Under the pieces are notes generated by a model, which was not told the DNA's origin, searched no databases, and saw only the letters and a program-made list of their open reading frames with translations. Positions 42,715 through 51,411 of a stretch of 64,000 bases of DNA are shown here, one piece after another. Every line of letters begins with the position of its first letter. The stretch's first letter is position 1. The position numbers and the translations under genes are program-made. Origin of the DNA: Brevibacterium sp. S22 (GTDB taxonomy: Bacteria; Actinomycetota; Actinomycetes; Actinomycetales; Brevibacteriaceae). The DNA lies in NCBI RefSeq assembly GCF_004745485.1, contig NZ_RHFG01000006.1, positions 1 to 64,000 of the forward strand. The letters are read 5' to 3'.

Positions 42715-44292
42715 ATGACCACGCTGCTGATGATCATCGGATTCGGTGCCGCCACCTCGGTGGTGGTCGGACTGGGACAGAAGCTCAGGCTTCCGTGGCC
42801 GGCACTCATGGTCCTCATCGGCGTCGCCGGCGCGTTCATCCCCACCTTCGCCGAGGTGGCCATCGACCCCGAGCTCGTCCTCCCCCTCTTCCTGCCGCCC
42901 CTGCTCTTCGCCGCCGCACAGAAGACGTCGTGGGCGCTGTTCGCGATTCGGTGGCGCACGATCCTCGGCATGTCCGTGGCCCTGGTCGGGGTCACCGTGG
43001 CCGCCGTCGCCGGGTCCGCGGTCTTCCTCATCCCCGGAATCACGATCGCCGCGGCCATCGCGCTCGGCGCCATGCTCGCCCCACCCGACCCCGTCGCCGT
43101 CGAGGCCGTGGCCAGCACCGTGTCGATCCCGCGCCGCATCATGTCGACCCTCCAGAGCGAGGGACTGTTCAACGATGCCGCCTCCTTGGTCATCTTCCAG
43201 ACCGCGATGGCCGCGGTCCTCGCCGGCACCGAGGTGCACTACGCAGATCTGGCCGTGTCCTTCATCGTCTCCGCAGTCGTGGCGATCATCGTCGGCCTGG
43301 TTCTGTCCTTCGCCGCCTGGTGGGTGATGGAGAAGATCGACCATACGATCGCCCGGTCCTCGCTCATGCTCGTGCTGCCGTTCGGCGTCTACCTCGTGGC
43401 CGAGCACTTCCACGCCAGCGGAGTCATCGCCGTCGTCGTCGCGGCCCTCGAGGTGCGTCGCCGCGATGTCGAAGGCAACTCGGCGGAGCGGGTGACGCAG
43501 AATTCGACGTGGCAGGTCCTCGAGATGCTCATCACCGGAATCGCCTTCGGACTCATCGGACTCGATCTGCGCCTCATCGTCGAATCCGAACACGCCGACC
43601 TCGGGCGGGCGCTGCTCGTCGGCGGGCTCATCGCCGTTGTCGTCGTCGCCGTCCGTTTCGTCTGGCTGCTGCTGGGCACCGTCATCGAACGCAGGAGACG
43701 TGGGGAGGATCCCGACGCCGCGCCCCTGAGCGTCCGCGATGCGACCCTGATGACCTGGGGCGGGATGCGCGGCCTGGCCACGGTCGCCCTGGCCCTGTCG
43801 ATCCCGGCCACCACGGGTTCCGGTGCCCCGTTCCCCGGCCGGTCCTATATCGTCGTCGCGGCCGCAGTCGTCCTGCTGGTCACTCTTGTGCTGGCCGGTC
43901 TGAGCTTCCCGACCGTCGTCGGCGTCCTCGGCATCGACGACGAAGCGGAGAAGGAGCACCAGGCGACGAGGGACATCGCTCTGCGCGCCTACAAGGCGGC
44001 GATGCGCGAGATCAAGAACGATGACAGCCTCCCCGACGAGGTCATCGAACCGCTGCGCGCGAGATTCAAAGTCCTTCACGACCAGCTCAGCGGAACCACC
44101 GACGAGCAGGCGAGCTCGGAGCAGGTGACGGCGTTCAAGGAACACCGGGAGCAGATGATGCAGGTGCAGAAGAAGGCCATGCAGTCCGCTCGCGCCGAGG
44201 TGCTCAAGGCGCGGCGTGAGCGCGGCACCGACCCCGAGATCGCCGATCGGGTGCTCCACCGCTTCGACCTCCAATCGGTCATCGCACGGTAA
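42715..44292 (+). CDS. Na+/H+ antiporter (CPA1/NhaP type)
   Basis: This 525-residue membrane protein of the cation:proton antiporter-1 family has LAPPDPVAVEAV and the ion-binding SEGLFNDAASLVIF motif, about 12 helices and a 120-residue cytoplasmic C-terminal domain. The tail includes ALRAYKAAMREIKNDDSLPD and a coiled segment. It exports sodium for pH and salt homeostasis. GGAGGG precedes the ATG. Confidence 0.93.
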   Translation: MTTLLMIIGFGAATSVVVGLGQKLRLPWPALMVLIGVAGAFIPTFAEVAIDPELVLPLFLPPLLFAAAQKTSWALFAIRWRTILGMSVALVGVTVAAVAGSAVFLIPGITIAAAIALGAMLAPPDPVAVEAVASTVSIPRRIMSTLQSEGLFNDAASLVIFQTAMAAVLAGTEVHYADLAVSFIVSAVVAIIVGLVLSFAAWWVMEKIDHTIARSSLMLVLPFGVYLVAEHFHASGVIAVVVAALEVRRRDVEGNSAERVTQNSTWQVLEMLITGIAFGLIGLDLRLIVESEHADLGRALLVGGLIAVVVVAVRFVWLLLGTVIERRRRGEDPDAAPLSVRDATLMTWGGMRGLATVALALSIPATTGSGAPFPGRSYIVVAAAVVLLVTLVLAGLSFPTVVGVLGIDDEAEKEHQATRDIALRAYKAAMREIKNDDSLPDEVIEPLRARFKVLHDQLSGTTDEQASSEQVTAFKEHREQMMQVQKKAMQSARAEVLKARRERGTDPEIADRVLHRFDLQSVIAR

Positions 44293-44407
44293 GCGCGGAA
44301 CACGGGTCCGGCACCACAGTCCCGGGTCGGCAGGGCAACGGGGCTGGGCGGTCCCGGACACGGGTCCGGGCGGGCCGCCTCGGCGATATTCTTCCTCGAA
44401 ACCCAAG

Positions 44408-44428
44408 GTTGAGTGGAATAGACTCAAC
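44408..44428 (+). promoter_or_regulatory. HAIR element (HspR operator) and promoter of clpB
   Basis: GTTGAGT-N7-ACTCAAC matches the HAIR consensus CTTGAGT-N7-ACTCAAG except for a compensating swap of the outermost base pair. A -10-like TAGACT (44419-44424) lies inside it, 17 bases after TCGAAA. In actinobacteria HspR binds HAIR to repress clpB and dnaK; here repression by occlusion is expected. Confidence 0.85.
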
Positions 44429-44490
44429 TTTGTTGGTGTTGATCCTTTCGAGAGCTGAAATCAGCACAGATCTTCATGAAGGAGATGCGC

Positions 44491-47097
44491 ATGGACGCAC
44501 AGATGACAACGAAATCCCGGGAGGCACTGCAGACTGCGGTCAATGACGTCGTCGCCCGGAAGAACAACCAGATCGAACCGGCCCACCTCGTCGTCGCCCT
44601 GCTCGGCCAGCCCGATTCGCTGGCTGCGACCCTGCTGACGAAGGTCGGTGCCGACCCGCAGACCGTGCTGCGGTCCATCGGATCCGTGATCAGCGGGTTC
44701 CCCACCGTCAGCGGTTCCACCGTCAGCCAGCCGGGACTGTCCCGGGCCGGGCTCGAGATGATGAACCTCGCACAGGAGGAGATGACGGCGCTCGGCGACC
44801 AGTTCGTCTCGACCGAGCACCTGCTGCTGGCTGCCGCGGCCGGCAAGGACGGCACCGGTGAGGCACTGCGCTCGAACGGGGCGAACCGGGACGCGCTGCT
44901 CGCGGCCCTGCCCGAGCTGCGTGCCGGAAAGAAGGTCACCTCGGAGAACCCCGAGGAGACGATGCAGTCGCTGGAGAAGTACGGAATCGACCTCACCGCC
45001 GTCGCCCGTGAAGGCAAGCTCGACCCGGTGATCGGCCGCGATAAGGAAGTGCGCCGCGTCGTGCAGGTGCTCTCCCGCAGGACGAAGAACAATCCCGTCC
45101 TCATCGGTGACCCCGGCGTCGGCAAGACCTCCGTCGTCGAGGGCCTGGCCCAGCGGATCGTAGCCGGGGACGTGCCCGAATCGCTGCGCGACAAGACCCT
45201 CATCAGCCTCGACCTCTCCGCCATGGTCGCCGGTGCGAAGTACCGCGGCGAATTCGAGGAGCGGTTCAAGGCCGTGCTCGAGGAGATCAAGAACGCCGAC
45301 GGGCGGATCATCACCTTCATCGACGAGCTCCACACGATCGTCGGTGCCGGTTCCGGCGGGGACTCCTCGATGGACGCGGGCAATATGCTCAAGCCCATGC
45401 TCGCCCGCGGTGAGCTGCGCATGATCGGTGCCACGACCCTGGACGAGTACCGCGAGAACATCGAGAAGGATCCTGCCCTGGAGCGGCGGTTCCAGCAGGT
45501 GTTCGTCGGTGAGCCCAGCGTCGAGGACACGATCGCGATCCTGCGCGGGCTCAGGGAGCGCTACGAGGCCCACCACAAGGTCACCATCAATGACGGCGCC
45601 CTGGTCGCGGCGGCGACGATGTCGAACCGGTACATCACCGGCCGACAGCTGCCGGACAAAGCCATCGACCTCGTCGACGAGGCGGCTTCCCGCCTGCGGA
45701 TGGAGATCGATTCGGCTCCGGTCGAGATCGATGAGCTCCGTCGTGCCGTGGACCGCCTGAAGATGGAGGACATGGCCCTGGCGAAGGAGACCGACTCCGC
45801 GTCGATCGAACGTCTGAGCGCTCTGCGCGCCGATCTCGCCGACAAGGAGGAGGAGCTGCGCGGCCTCGAGGCCACGTGGGAGTCCCAGCGTGCCGGCCTC
45901 AACCGGGTGGGCGAGCTGAAGACGAAGCTCGACGAACTGCGTTCGGCCGCGGAGAAGGCTCAGCGCGATACCGACCTCGAGACCGCGTCGCGTCTGCTCT
46001 ACGGGGAGATCCCCGCCGTGCAGCAGGAGATCGCCGAGGCCGAAGCCGCCGAAGCCCAGGCCGAAATGGGACAGAATTCGGATCAGATGGTCTCGGACAA
46101 GGTCTCGAGCAATGACATCGCCGAGGTGGTCTCCTCGTGGACGGGCATCCCCGCCGGACGCCTCGTCCAGGGCGAGGTTGAGAAGCTGCTCGGGGCGGAG
46201 AACATCCTCGGTCAGCGTCTCATCGGGCAGAAGAACGCCGTCGCCGCGGTCTCCGATGCCATCCGCCGGTCGCGTGCCGGTGTCGCCGACCCGGATCGTC
46301 CGACCGGTTCCTTCCTGTTCCTCGGGCCCACGGGCGTCGGCAAGACGGAGCTCGCGAAGTCGCTGGCGGACTTCCTCTTCGACGACGAGAAGGCCCTGAT
46401 CAGGATCGACATGAGCGAGTACGGTGAGAAGCACACTGTGTCCCGCCTCGTCGGTGCCCCTCCGGGATACGTCGGATACGACGAAGGCGGCCAACTCACC
46501 GAGGCGGTCCGCCGGCGCCCGTACTCCGTCGTCCTGCTCGACGAAGTGGAGAAGGCGCACTCGTCCGTGTTCGACATCCTGCTGCAGGTCCTCGACGATG
46601 GTCGGCTCACCGACGGCCAGGGACGCACGGTCGATTTCAGGAACACCATCCTGATCCTGACCTCGAACCTCGGCTCGCAGTTCCTCGTCGACAAGAACCT
46701 CTCGACCGAGGAGCAGAGGTCCAAGGTGCTCGATGTCGTGCATTCGACGTTCAAGCCCGAGTTCCTCAACCGCCTCGATGACATCGTGCTCTTCGACGCG
46801 CTGAGTCAGACCGAGCTCGCGTCGATCGTCGATCTGCAGATCGAACAGATGTCACGCAGGCTTTCGGATCGTCGTGTCTCACTCGAGGTCACTCAGGGAG
46901 CCGAAGACTGGTTGGCCCTCGAAGGATACGATCCGGCGTTCGGCGCCAGGCCGCTGCGCAGGCTGGTCCAGCGCGAGATCGGCGACAAGCTGGCCCGCGC
47001 CCTGCTGGCCGGCGACATCGTCGACGGGGACACCGTGGTCGTCGACCTGCCCGAGGACCCCGAGTCGACCGGCCTGGAGCTGCGCCCCAAGCGGTGA
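44491..47097 (+). CDS. clpB: ATP-dependent chaperone ClpB
   Basis: This 868-residue Hsp100 disaggregase works with DnaK. It has the Clp-N domain (to about residue 145), AAA-1 with Walker A GDPGVGKT (206-213) and arginine-bearing RRGEFEERF-type region, a coiled-coil middle domain (about 390-520), and AAA-2 with GPTGVGKT (about 612-619) and [20 protein letters not shown]. The middle domain and absence of a ClpP loop support ClpB, not ClpA/C. I start at 44491 because AAGGAG lies six bases upstream; the ATG at 44476 has no site. A HAIR operator precedes it. Confidence 0.97.
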   Translation: MDAQMTTKSREALQTAVNDVVARKNNQIEPAHLVVALLGQPDSLAATLLTKVGADPQTVLRSIGSVISGFPTVSGSTVSQPGLSRAGLEMMNLAQEEMTALGDQFVSTEHLLLAAAAGKDGTGEALRSNGANRDALLAALPELRAGKKVTSENPEETMQSLEKYGIDLTAVAREGKLDPVIGRDKEVRRVVQVLSRRTKNNPVLIGDPGVGKTSVVEGLAQRIVAGDVPESLRDKTLISLDLSAMVAGAKYRGEFEERFKAVLEEIKNADGRIITFIDELHTIVGAGSGGDSSMDAGNMLKPMLARGELRMIGATTLDEYRENIEKDPALERRFQQVFVGEPSVEDTIAILRGLRERYEAHHKVTINDGALVAAATMSNRYITGRQLPDKAIDLVDEAASRLRMEIDSAPVEIDELRRAVDRLKMEDMALAKETDSASIERLSALRADLADKEEELRGLEATWESQRAGLNRVGELKTKLDELRSAAEKAQRDTDLETASRLLYGEIPAVQQEIAEAEAAEAQAEMGQNSDQMVSDKVSSNDIAEVVSSWTGIPAGRLVQGEVEKLLGAENILGQRLIGQKNAVAAVSDAIRRSRAGVADPDRPTGSFLFLGPTGVGKTELAKSLADFLFDDEKALIRIDMSEYGEKHTVSRLVGAPPGYVGYDEGGQLTEAVRRRPYSVVLLDEVEKAHSSVFDILLQVLDDGRLTDGQGRTVDFRNTILILTSNLGSQFLVDKNLSTEEQRSKVLDVVHSTFKPEFLNRLDDIVLFDALSQTELASIVDLQIEQMSRRLSDRRVSLEVTQGAEDWLALEGYDPAFGARPLRRLVQREIGDKLARALLAGDIVDGDTVVVDLPEDPESTGLELRPKR

Positions 47098-47099
47098 GG

Positions 47100-47224
47100 C
47101 GCCCGGCTCGCCGCGCAGCGCGGGTTCTGAGCGCCCGGCCGCGGCGCGGCTCGGGTTCTGAGTCGCCCGGGTCGCTGCGCAGCGCGGGTACTAAGTCGCC
47201 CGCTCACTGCCCGACCCGGGTTCA
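47100..47224. repeat. Four imperfect 30-33 bp tandem repeats after clpB
   Basis: Units at 47100-47130, 47131-47161, 47162-47194 and 47195-47224 share CGCCCG at one end and CGGGTTCTGA-like sequence at the other. They begin three bases after the clpB stop. GC-rich, no frame; function unknown. Confidence 0.6.
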
Positions 47225-47284
47225 GCCCAGTCTGAGGTGAGCAGCCCATGTTCAAATATGGGCTACTCACCTCAGACTGGGCTG
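47223..47284 (+). terminator. 27-base stem hairpin after clpB
   Basis: Arms 47223-47249 and 47258-47284 pair at 26 of 27 positions with an eight-base loop; GCTGTTT follows. It is a very stable terminator usable on both strands. Confidence 0.75.
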
Positions 47285-47356
47285 TTTCGGTTTCGCCGGC
47301 GGCCGGCAGCGTGCCTGCGCAGCTCCGTCTGCAGCGTGCCGCCGGCGGCTGAATAA

Positions 47357-47408
47357 CACAAAAGGTGTGGTGCATCAGATTCGGTTCTGATGCACCACAC
47401 CTTTTGTG
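47357..47408. terminator. 22-base perfect hairpin with A/T ends
   Basis: Arms 47357-47378 and 47387-47408 are perfectly complementary with an eight-base loop. AAAA opens the left arm and TTTT closes the right, so it gives a U-tract on both strands and is a good bidirectional terminator for clpB and the convergent HTTM operon. Confidence 0.8.
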
Positions 47409-47427
47409 ACGCTGGTCTGCACCAGCT

Positions 47428-47480
47428 GTGATGCGGTGTGTACGGAATGTGATGGGGTGTGCACGGAATGTGATGCAGCG
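47428..47480. repeat. 21-bp tandem repeats
   Basis: GTGATGCGGTGTGTACGGAA-type units at 47428-47448 and 47449-47469, plus 11 bases of a third, lie just downstream of the HTTM gene. On the plus strand they would encode a repeating CxxC pattern, but the frame runs antisense to the HTTM gene and is not believed. Confidence 0.6.
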
Positions 47481-47497
47481 CCGACAGCTGTGGCTGA

Positions 47498-48826
47498 CTA
47501 CTGTCTGCGCTGCTCGGATGAGGTCTTCGCTCCGGCCTTCGCGGCACTGCCCTTGGAACCACTGCCCTTGGAACCGCTGCGACCAGCGGAGCCGGACTTC
47601 GCCCGGGCGGACCCAGTCGAACCGGCCTTCGTCCCGGCACCGCGAGCGGTCGAACCGGACTTCTCAGCAGCCCCGGCGGCTGACCGCGGTGCCGACGACG
47701 CCCACCAGTGCCGCAGGTAGGCGCTGAGCTTCGCGAACGAGCGGTCGCGGATGAAGATCGCATCGACGGCGATCATCGTCAGCGAGAACCACGGCAGTCC
47801 CATGAGCAGCGCAATGCCCAAGTGGAAGGAAAGGATGCCCAGCAGCGCGATGATACGGGTGTAGCGGTTGAACAGCATGAATGGGAAGGCACACTGGAAG
47901 AGGATCGATCCCCACGAGATCGCCACGACCATCGGCCCCCACGCCGTCATCAGATCGGACAGGACCGGCCACGTGCCGAACTGCTGAGTGTGCAGCGGGT
48001 TGTAGACGGCGAAACCGTGCTGCCAGGCCGAGCCGCCGGCCTTGTACAGCCCACCGGACATGTAGATCGCGCACACCTGGAATGCGAGCACCACGATCGC
48101 TAAGTTGTTGGCCATGATGAGGGCCCAGCGCCACTGACCGCCGTCGTTGTCCGGGAACTCCGGATTCCGCGCCCGTCGTCGGGCGTCGAGGGACCACCTG
48201 CGGGTCGTATCGGCGAAGAGCATCGCGATCATGAACATCCGGTAGGCATTGTCACCCTGATCGCCGGCACCGTCGTTGAGCTCGATGAAGCTCACCCACA
48301 GCACGAGGTAGACCGGCAGGACGATCCGGGTGCGCCAACCGAGGATGATGACGATGGCCAGCAGGGCGAGTCCGATGATCATCGCAGTGAACAGCGGCGG
48401 GGTCGTCACCGCCTGGTGGAAGAGGGAGAAGAGCCAGATGGTCGGGAAGTCGCTCTTGGGTTCGGCGATCTCCCCGTTCCAGGCCGAGCCCACCCCGAAC
48501 GCGTAGTGCCGAGCGCTGAAGTTCGTGAGGATGAGGCCGAGCCCGGTGAATCCGATGAGGATCCGCGTCACCGCGAGCCCGTACGTCGCGTGATACCGGC
48601 CGGTGAGCATCTCTTCGAGCCAGTTCCACCCGCTCGCGAGCTTCGTCCGCACCAGGGTCGTCACCGGGACGAGCCCGATTTCAGGAGCAGAGTCCTTCGC
48701 CGAGGCGGCCCTGTCGTTCTCGAGTTCGGCAGAGTCCGTCGCCGAGGCGACCGTGCCGGACCCCTGGTCCGTGACCTCTGCGTCGCGATCGTCACCGTCC
48801 CTGCGGTTCGTATCGTCACTGTTCAC
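47498..48826 (-). CDS. HTTM-domain membrane protein
   Basis: This 442-residue protein has an HTTM domain (horizontally transferred transmembrane, related to vitamin-K-dependent gamma-carboxylase): YGLAVTRILIGFTGLGLILT, a LVLWVSFIELNDGAGDQGDN loop, and SFHLGIALLMGLPWFSLTMI. Flanks are low complexity: an acidic N-terminal 60 residues and a C-terminal tail of repeated Ser/Gly/Lys/Ala. It pairs with DUF5819 upstream by an 11-base overlap. Such pairs are common in actinobacteria; the reaction is unknown. Confidence 0.87.
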   Translation of the reverse strand: MNSDDTNRRDGDDRDAEVTDQGSGTVASATDSAELENDRAASAKDSAPEIGLVPVTTLVRTKLASGWNWLEEMLTGRYHATYGLAVTRILIGFTGLGLILTNFSARHYAFGVGSAWNGEIAEPKSDFPTIWLFSLFHQAVTTPPLFTAMIIGLALLAIVIILGWRTRIVLPVYLVLWVSFIELNDGAGDQGDNAYRMFMIAMLFADTTRRWSLDARRRARNPEFPDNDGGQWRWALIMANNLAIVVLAFQVCAIYMSGGLYKAGGSAWQHGFAVYNPLHTQQFGTWPVLSDLMTAWGPMVVAISWGSILFQCAFPFMLFNRYTRIIALLGILSFHLGIALLMGLPWFSLTMIAVDAIFIRDRSFAKLSAYLRHWWASSAPRSAAGAAEKSGSTARGAGTKAGSTGSARAKSGSAGRSGSKGSGSKGSAAKAGAKTSSEQRRQ

Positions 48827-49604
48827 CGATGCACCTCACTTCATCGGAGGCGCAGAAGTACTTCGTGAACTCCTCCTGGGACTGATGATCCTCCACGACG
48901 AGTGCGCGCCACCCCACGGGGACGGGCTGGATCTTCGGACGCTTCGCGTCTTTGTCGTTGCGTTCGGCGAACGGCACGACATTCTGACGGGCGGCTTGGT
49001 ATTGGACGCGCTGGACGTCGTCACCCCAGATGGCCTTCGCCACCTGCGTCGCATACGCCGTGGCCAGGTGTTCACTCTCCAGGTACTCAGGAATCGCGTT
49101 CTCCGGGTCCTCGTACTCCTCCAGCTTCGTCTCCAAACGGTCGACGGAATCGTCGCCCTTGAAGTAGTCGAGCTTGACGATGGCCTTCTGATCATCGGGC
49201 AGATCATCCCAGGAGCCCTTGATGTCCGAGGCCACACCGATGCCCAGTCCAGCCGACCGCGGTGGGAACAGCTTGTAGGTGGAATGATCGAGTTCGACGT
49301 CGGTGGCTCGCACCCATTGGGTGATCTCCTCGCCGCTGTCGGTCGTGATCACCGCACGCACGTCGAAGTAGTAGTCGCCATTGATCGGCTCCGGGGCGAA
49401 CACGCTCCACGACTGCCCCCACATCGGGATCATGTACTTGGAGAGGAGGTCACCGGGAATCACCTCCCGCATCGTCGAAGCAGGGGCGATCCACAGGAAG
49501 CTGGCGAAGATATGGAAACCCGTGATCGCCATAGCGATGACCATCAGGGTCCGTTTCACCGCCGAACGTCGCCGAGGTGTGACCTCGGTCGGCTCATTGT
49601 CCAT
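48816..49604 (-). CDS. DUF5819 family membrane-anchored protein
   Basis: This 262-residue protein has one N-terminal membrane helix (TLMVIAMAITGFHIFASFLW), then the conserved YMIPMWGQSWSVFAPEPING segment and an extracytoplasmic domain. This is DUF5819, typically encoded before an HTTM protein. The overlap with the HTTM gene suggests a complex at the membrane. The C-terminus has two cysteines that could form a disulfide. Confidence 0.85.
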   Translation of the reverse strand: MDNEPTEVTPRRRSAVKRTLMVIAMAITGFHIFASFLWIAPASTMREVIPGDLLSKYMIPMWGQSWSVFAPEPINGDYYFDVRAVITTDSGEEITQWVRATDVELDHSTYKLFPPRSAGLGIGVASDIKGSWDDLPDDQKAIVKLDYFKGDDSVDRLETKLEEYEDPENAIPEYLESEHLATAYATQVAKAIWGDDVQRVQYQAARQNVVPFAERNDKDAKRPKIQPVPVGWRALVVEDHQSQEEFTKYFCASDEVRCIGEQ

Positions 49605-49809
49605 CTCGGTTCCGGAATTCTCTTGGGAATACGACTGCCGTCACCGCGGGTTCCACGCCTGGCAGGTCGCTCTGGAGATCCCCACGGTGACAGCGCACAG
49701 TGACTAGCGTACTTCAGCTGTGGGACCGCCTGCCCGGGTGTCAGCAGAATCATTCGCGGACACAGGGCCTGCGATGACTTGCCGCTTCGCGACGTACGGC
49801 CGAGGTCCG

Positions 49810-49929
49810 CACAGCCTCCCTCAGCCGGGTCCGCTCAGCCTCCCTCAGCCAGGTCCGCACAGCCTCCCGCAGCCGGGCCTGCTCGGCTGCCCGCAGCCAG
49901 GTCTACTCGGCTGCTCGCAGCCAGGCTTT
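49810..49929. repeat. Five 24-bp tandem repeats spanning the CoA-transferase stop codon
   Basis: Units at 49810-49833, 49834-49857, 49858-49881, 49882-49905 and 49906-49929. The first (minus-strand sense, 49929-49906) encodes the protein's last residues, KAWLRAAE. The next starts with the TAG stop and continues in frame TWLRAAE, then QARLREAV, RTWLREAE and RTRLREAV. Confidence 0.8.
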
Positions 49930-51078
49930 GACCGCGTCGGTGGACTCGCCGAGCGTCGGCGGAGCCAATTCGTAGCTGGTCGGGGTCTCGGACAGCCGGA
50001 TCGGGTTGGCCACGGTGGGGATGACGCGGTCTCCTGCGCCCGCCTCGGCGACGGGTTCGAGTCCCAGCGACGAAGCCAGGTCCACGCCTTCGGCGATCGA
50101 GTTGATCGGCGCACAGGGCAAGCCAGCCTCGGTAAGGATGTCGAACCATTCCTGGTTCGTCTTCTCACTCAGCGCGGCGATGAGTTCGGGCTCGAGCTCA
50201 TCGCGGTGGACATTGCGGTCGGCGAAGTTCGCGAAGCGATCATCGGCAGCCCATTCGGGATGGCCGAGCACCTCGGCGAGGCGGGCGAACTGCTTGTCAT
50301 TGCCGCACGCGATGATGATCTGCCCCTCAGCGGTGGGCATCGGCTGGTACGGGTAGAGGCTCGGATGCTTATTGCCCATAGCCTGCGGAACCACACCACC
50401 GGCCACATACGCCGAGGTCTGGTTCGCCAGCCCCGACAGGGCCGAGGACAGCAGGTTCGTCTCGACGAGCTGGCCGATTCCGGTGTCCTTGCGGTGGGCG
50501 AGCGCGCCGAGGATGCCGACCGCCGTGTGCAGCCCCGTGATCACGTCGACGACGGCGACACCGGCCTTGACCGGACCCGATTCCTCGGAGCCGGTGACGG
50601 ACATGAACCCGGACAGGCCCTGGATGAGCAGATCGTAGCCCGGCTGCGGATTGTCCCGCCCGAAACCGGTCACCGAGGCGTAGACGATACCCGGGTTGCC
50701 GGAGCTGACGGTGTCAAAGTCAAGGCCGTACTTCGCCAGTCCCCCGGCCTTGAAGTTCTCCACGAGCACGTCTGCCCGCGCGGCCAGCTGCTGGGCCAAG
50801 GCGAGGTCGTCTTCGTCCTTGAAATCGAGGACGACCGAATGCTTGTTCCGATTCGCCGTGAGGAAATACGTCGCATCATCCCCTCGCCGAGGCGGTGCCC
50901 AGTGCCGTGTGTCGTCCCCGGTCTTCCCCTCGACCTTGATGACCGTGGCCCCGAGGTCCGCAAGCATCATCGTCGCGTAGGGTCCGGCGAGAACTCGGGA
51001 GAAGTCGGCCACGATGGTGCCGGCCAGAGGCCCCGTCCCCCGCCTGCCGAACATCTCCTGCAGATCCTGGTCTTCCAC
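49903..51078 (-). CDS. CaiB/BaiF family III CoA-transferase
   Basis: This 391-residue enzyme moves CoA between acids. It has LAGTIVADFSRVLAGPYATM, DLGATVIKVEGKTGDDTRHW, the catalytic-region NRNKHSVVLDFKDEDDLALA, and TGFGRDNPQPGYDLLIQGLS. I take GTG at 51078 because AAGGAGG lies six bases upstream; ATG 51117 would add 13 residues. The 3' end lies in a 24-bp minisatellite. The acid substrate is not predictable. Confidence 0.9.
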   Translation of the reverse strand: MEDQDLQEMFGRRGTGPLAGTIVADFSRVLAGPYATMMLADLGATVIKVEGKTGDDTRHWAPPRRGDDATYFLTANRNKHSVVLDFKDEDDLALAQQLAARADVLVENFKAGGLAKYGLDFDTVSSGNPGIVYASVTGFGRDNPQPGYDLLIQGLSGFMSVTGSEESGPVKAGVAVVDVITGLHTAVGILGALAHRKDTGIGQLVETNLLSSALSGLANQTSAYVAGGVVPQAMGNKHPSLYPYQPMPTAEGQIIIACGNDKQFARLAEVLGHPEWAADDRFANFADRNVHRDELEPELIAALSEKTNQEWFDILTEAGLPCAPINSIAEGVDLASSLGLEPVAEAGAGDRVIPTVANPIRLSETPTSYELAPPTLGESTDAVKAWLRAAE

Positions 51079-51411
51079 TTCCTGCCTCCTTCGCACACGA
51101 TCGAACACTGACTCCATGACCGGCGGTCCGGTGTCCAGCTCCAGTGCCCCGTGTCCGGCCCGGTGCCAGATCTATGACTCCCTGCCAGACTATACGGACT
51201 CTCGTGACCGCCGACTGTCCCAGATGACTACGTGGACTCCCCTGGCAGGCACGGCCCCGGATGACGTCGGGCACGGGCACCGATGACTACGTGGACTCCC
51301 CTGGCCAGCCGGTGCGCAGATGCCGTGACGGACCTGCGAAATCCGTCGACCGCCTCGGCGACATTCTGGCTACACTCGGGGTCAGTGACAGGCCAAGCGA
51401 AGGGACGAACA
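51079..51411. other. Divergent intergenic region with 24-bp direct repeat
   Basis: These 333 bases separate the CoA-transferase and agmatine deiminase genes. They hold two copies of a 24-base direct repeat (51223-51246 and 51282-51305) beginning GATGACTACGTGGACTCC, and one reverse 11-mer (51350-51360). No gene is evident, although a frame runs from 51283 into the deiminase. Confidence 0.5.

Larger units (their letters stand above)
47098..47497. other. Repeat-rich convergent intergenic region
   Basis: These 400 bases between clpB and the HTTM gene are almost entirely repetitive: 30-33 bp tandem repeats, two very long hairpins and 21-bp tandem repeats (47428-47480). I see no gene. Confidence 0.6.

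Noticed and set aside
41827-44427. 866-codon minus-strand open frame
   Set aside because: Only the last 259 codons (from 42606) form an enoyl-CoA hydratase; the rest is antisense to the Na+/H+ antiporter, with Asp/Gly/His-rich shadow composition.
44461-46743. 760-codon open frame antisense to clpB
   Set aside because: Mirror of strong clpB codon bias; no recognisable domain, while clpB is unmistakable.
47100-47480. Possible CRISPR array
   Set aside because: Tandem repeats are contiguous without unique spacers and there are no cas genes in the window.
47406-47720. Cys-rich CxxC repeat ORF
   Set aside because: Arises from 21-bp tandem repeats and then runs antisense to the HTTM gene; no ribosome site or domain.
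51283-51411. N-terminal extension of agmatine deiminase
   Set aside because: The frame is open, but the sequence comes from a direct repeat and the ribosome site favours 51412.
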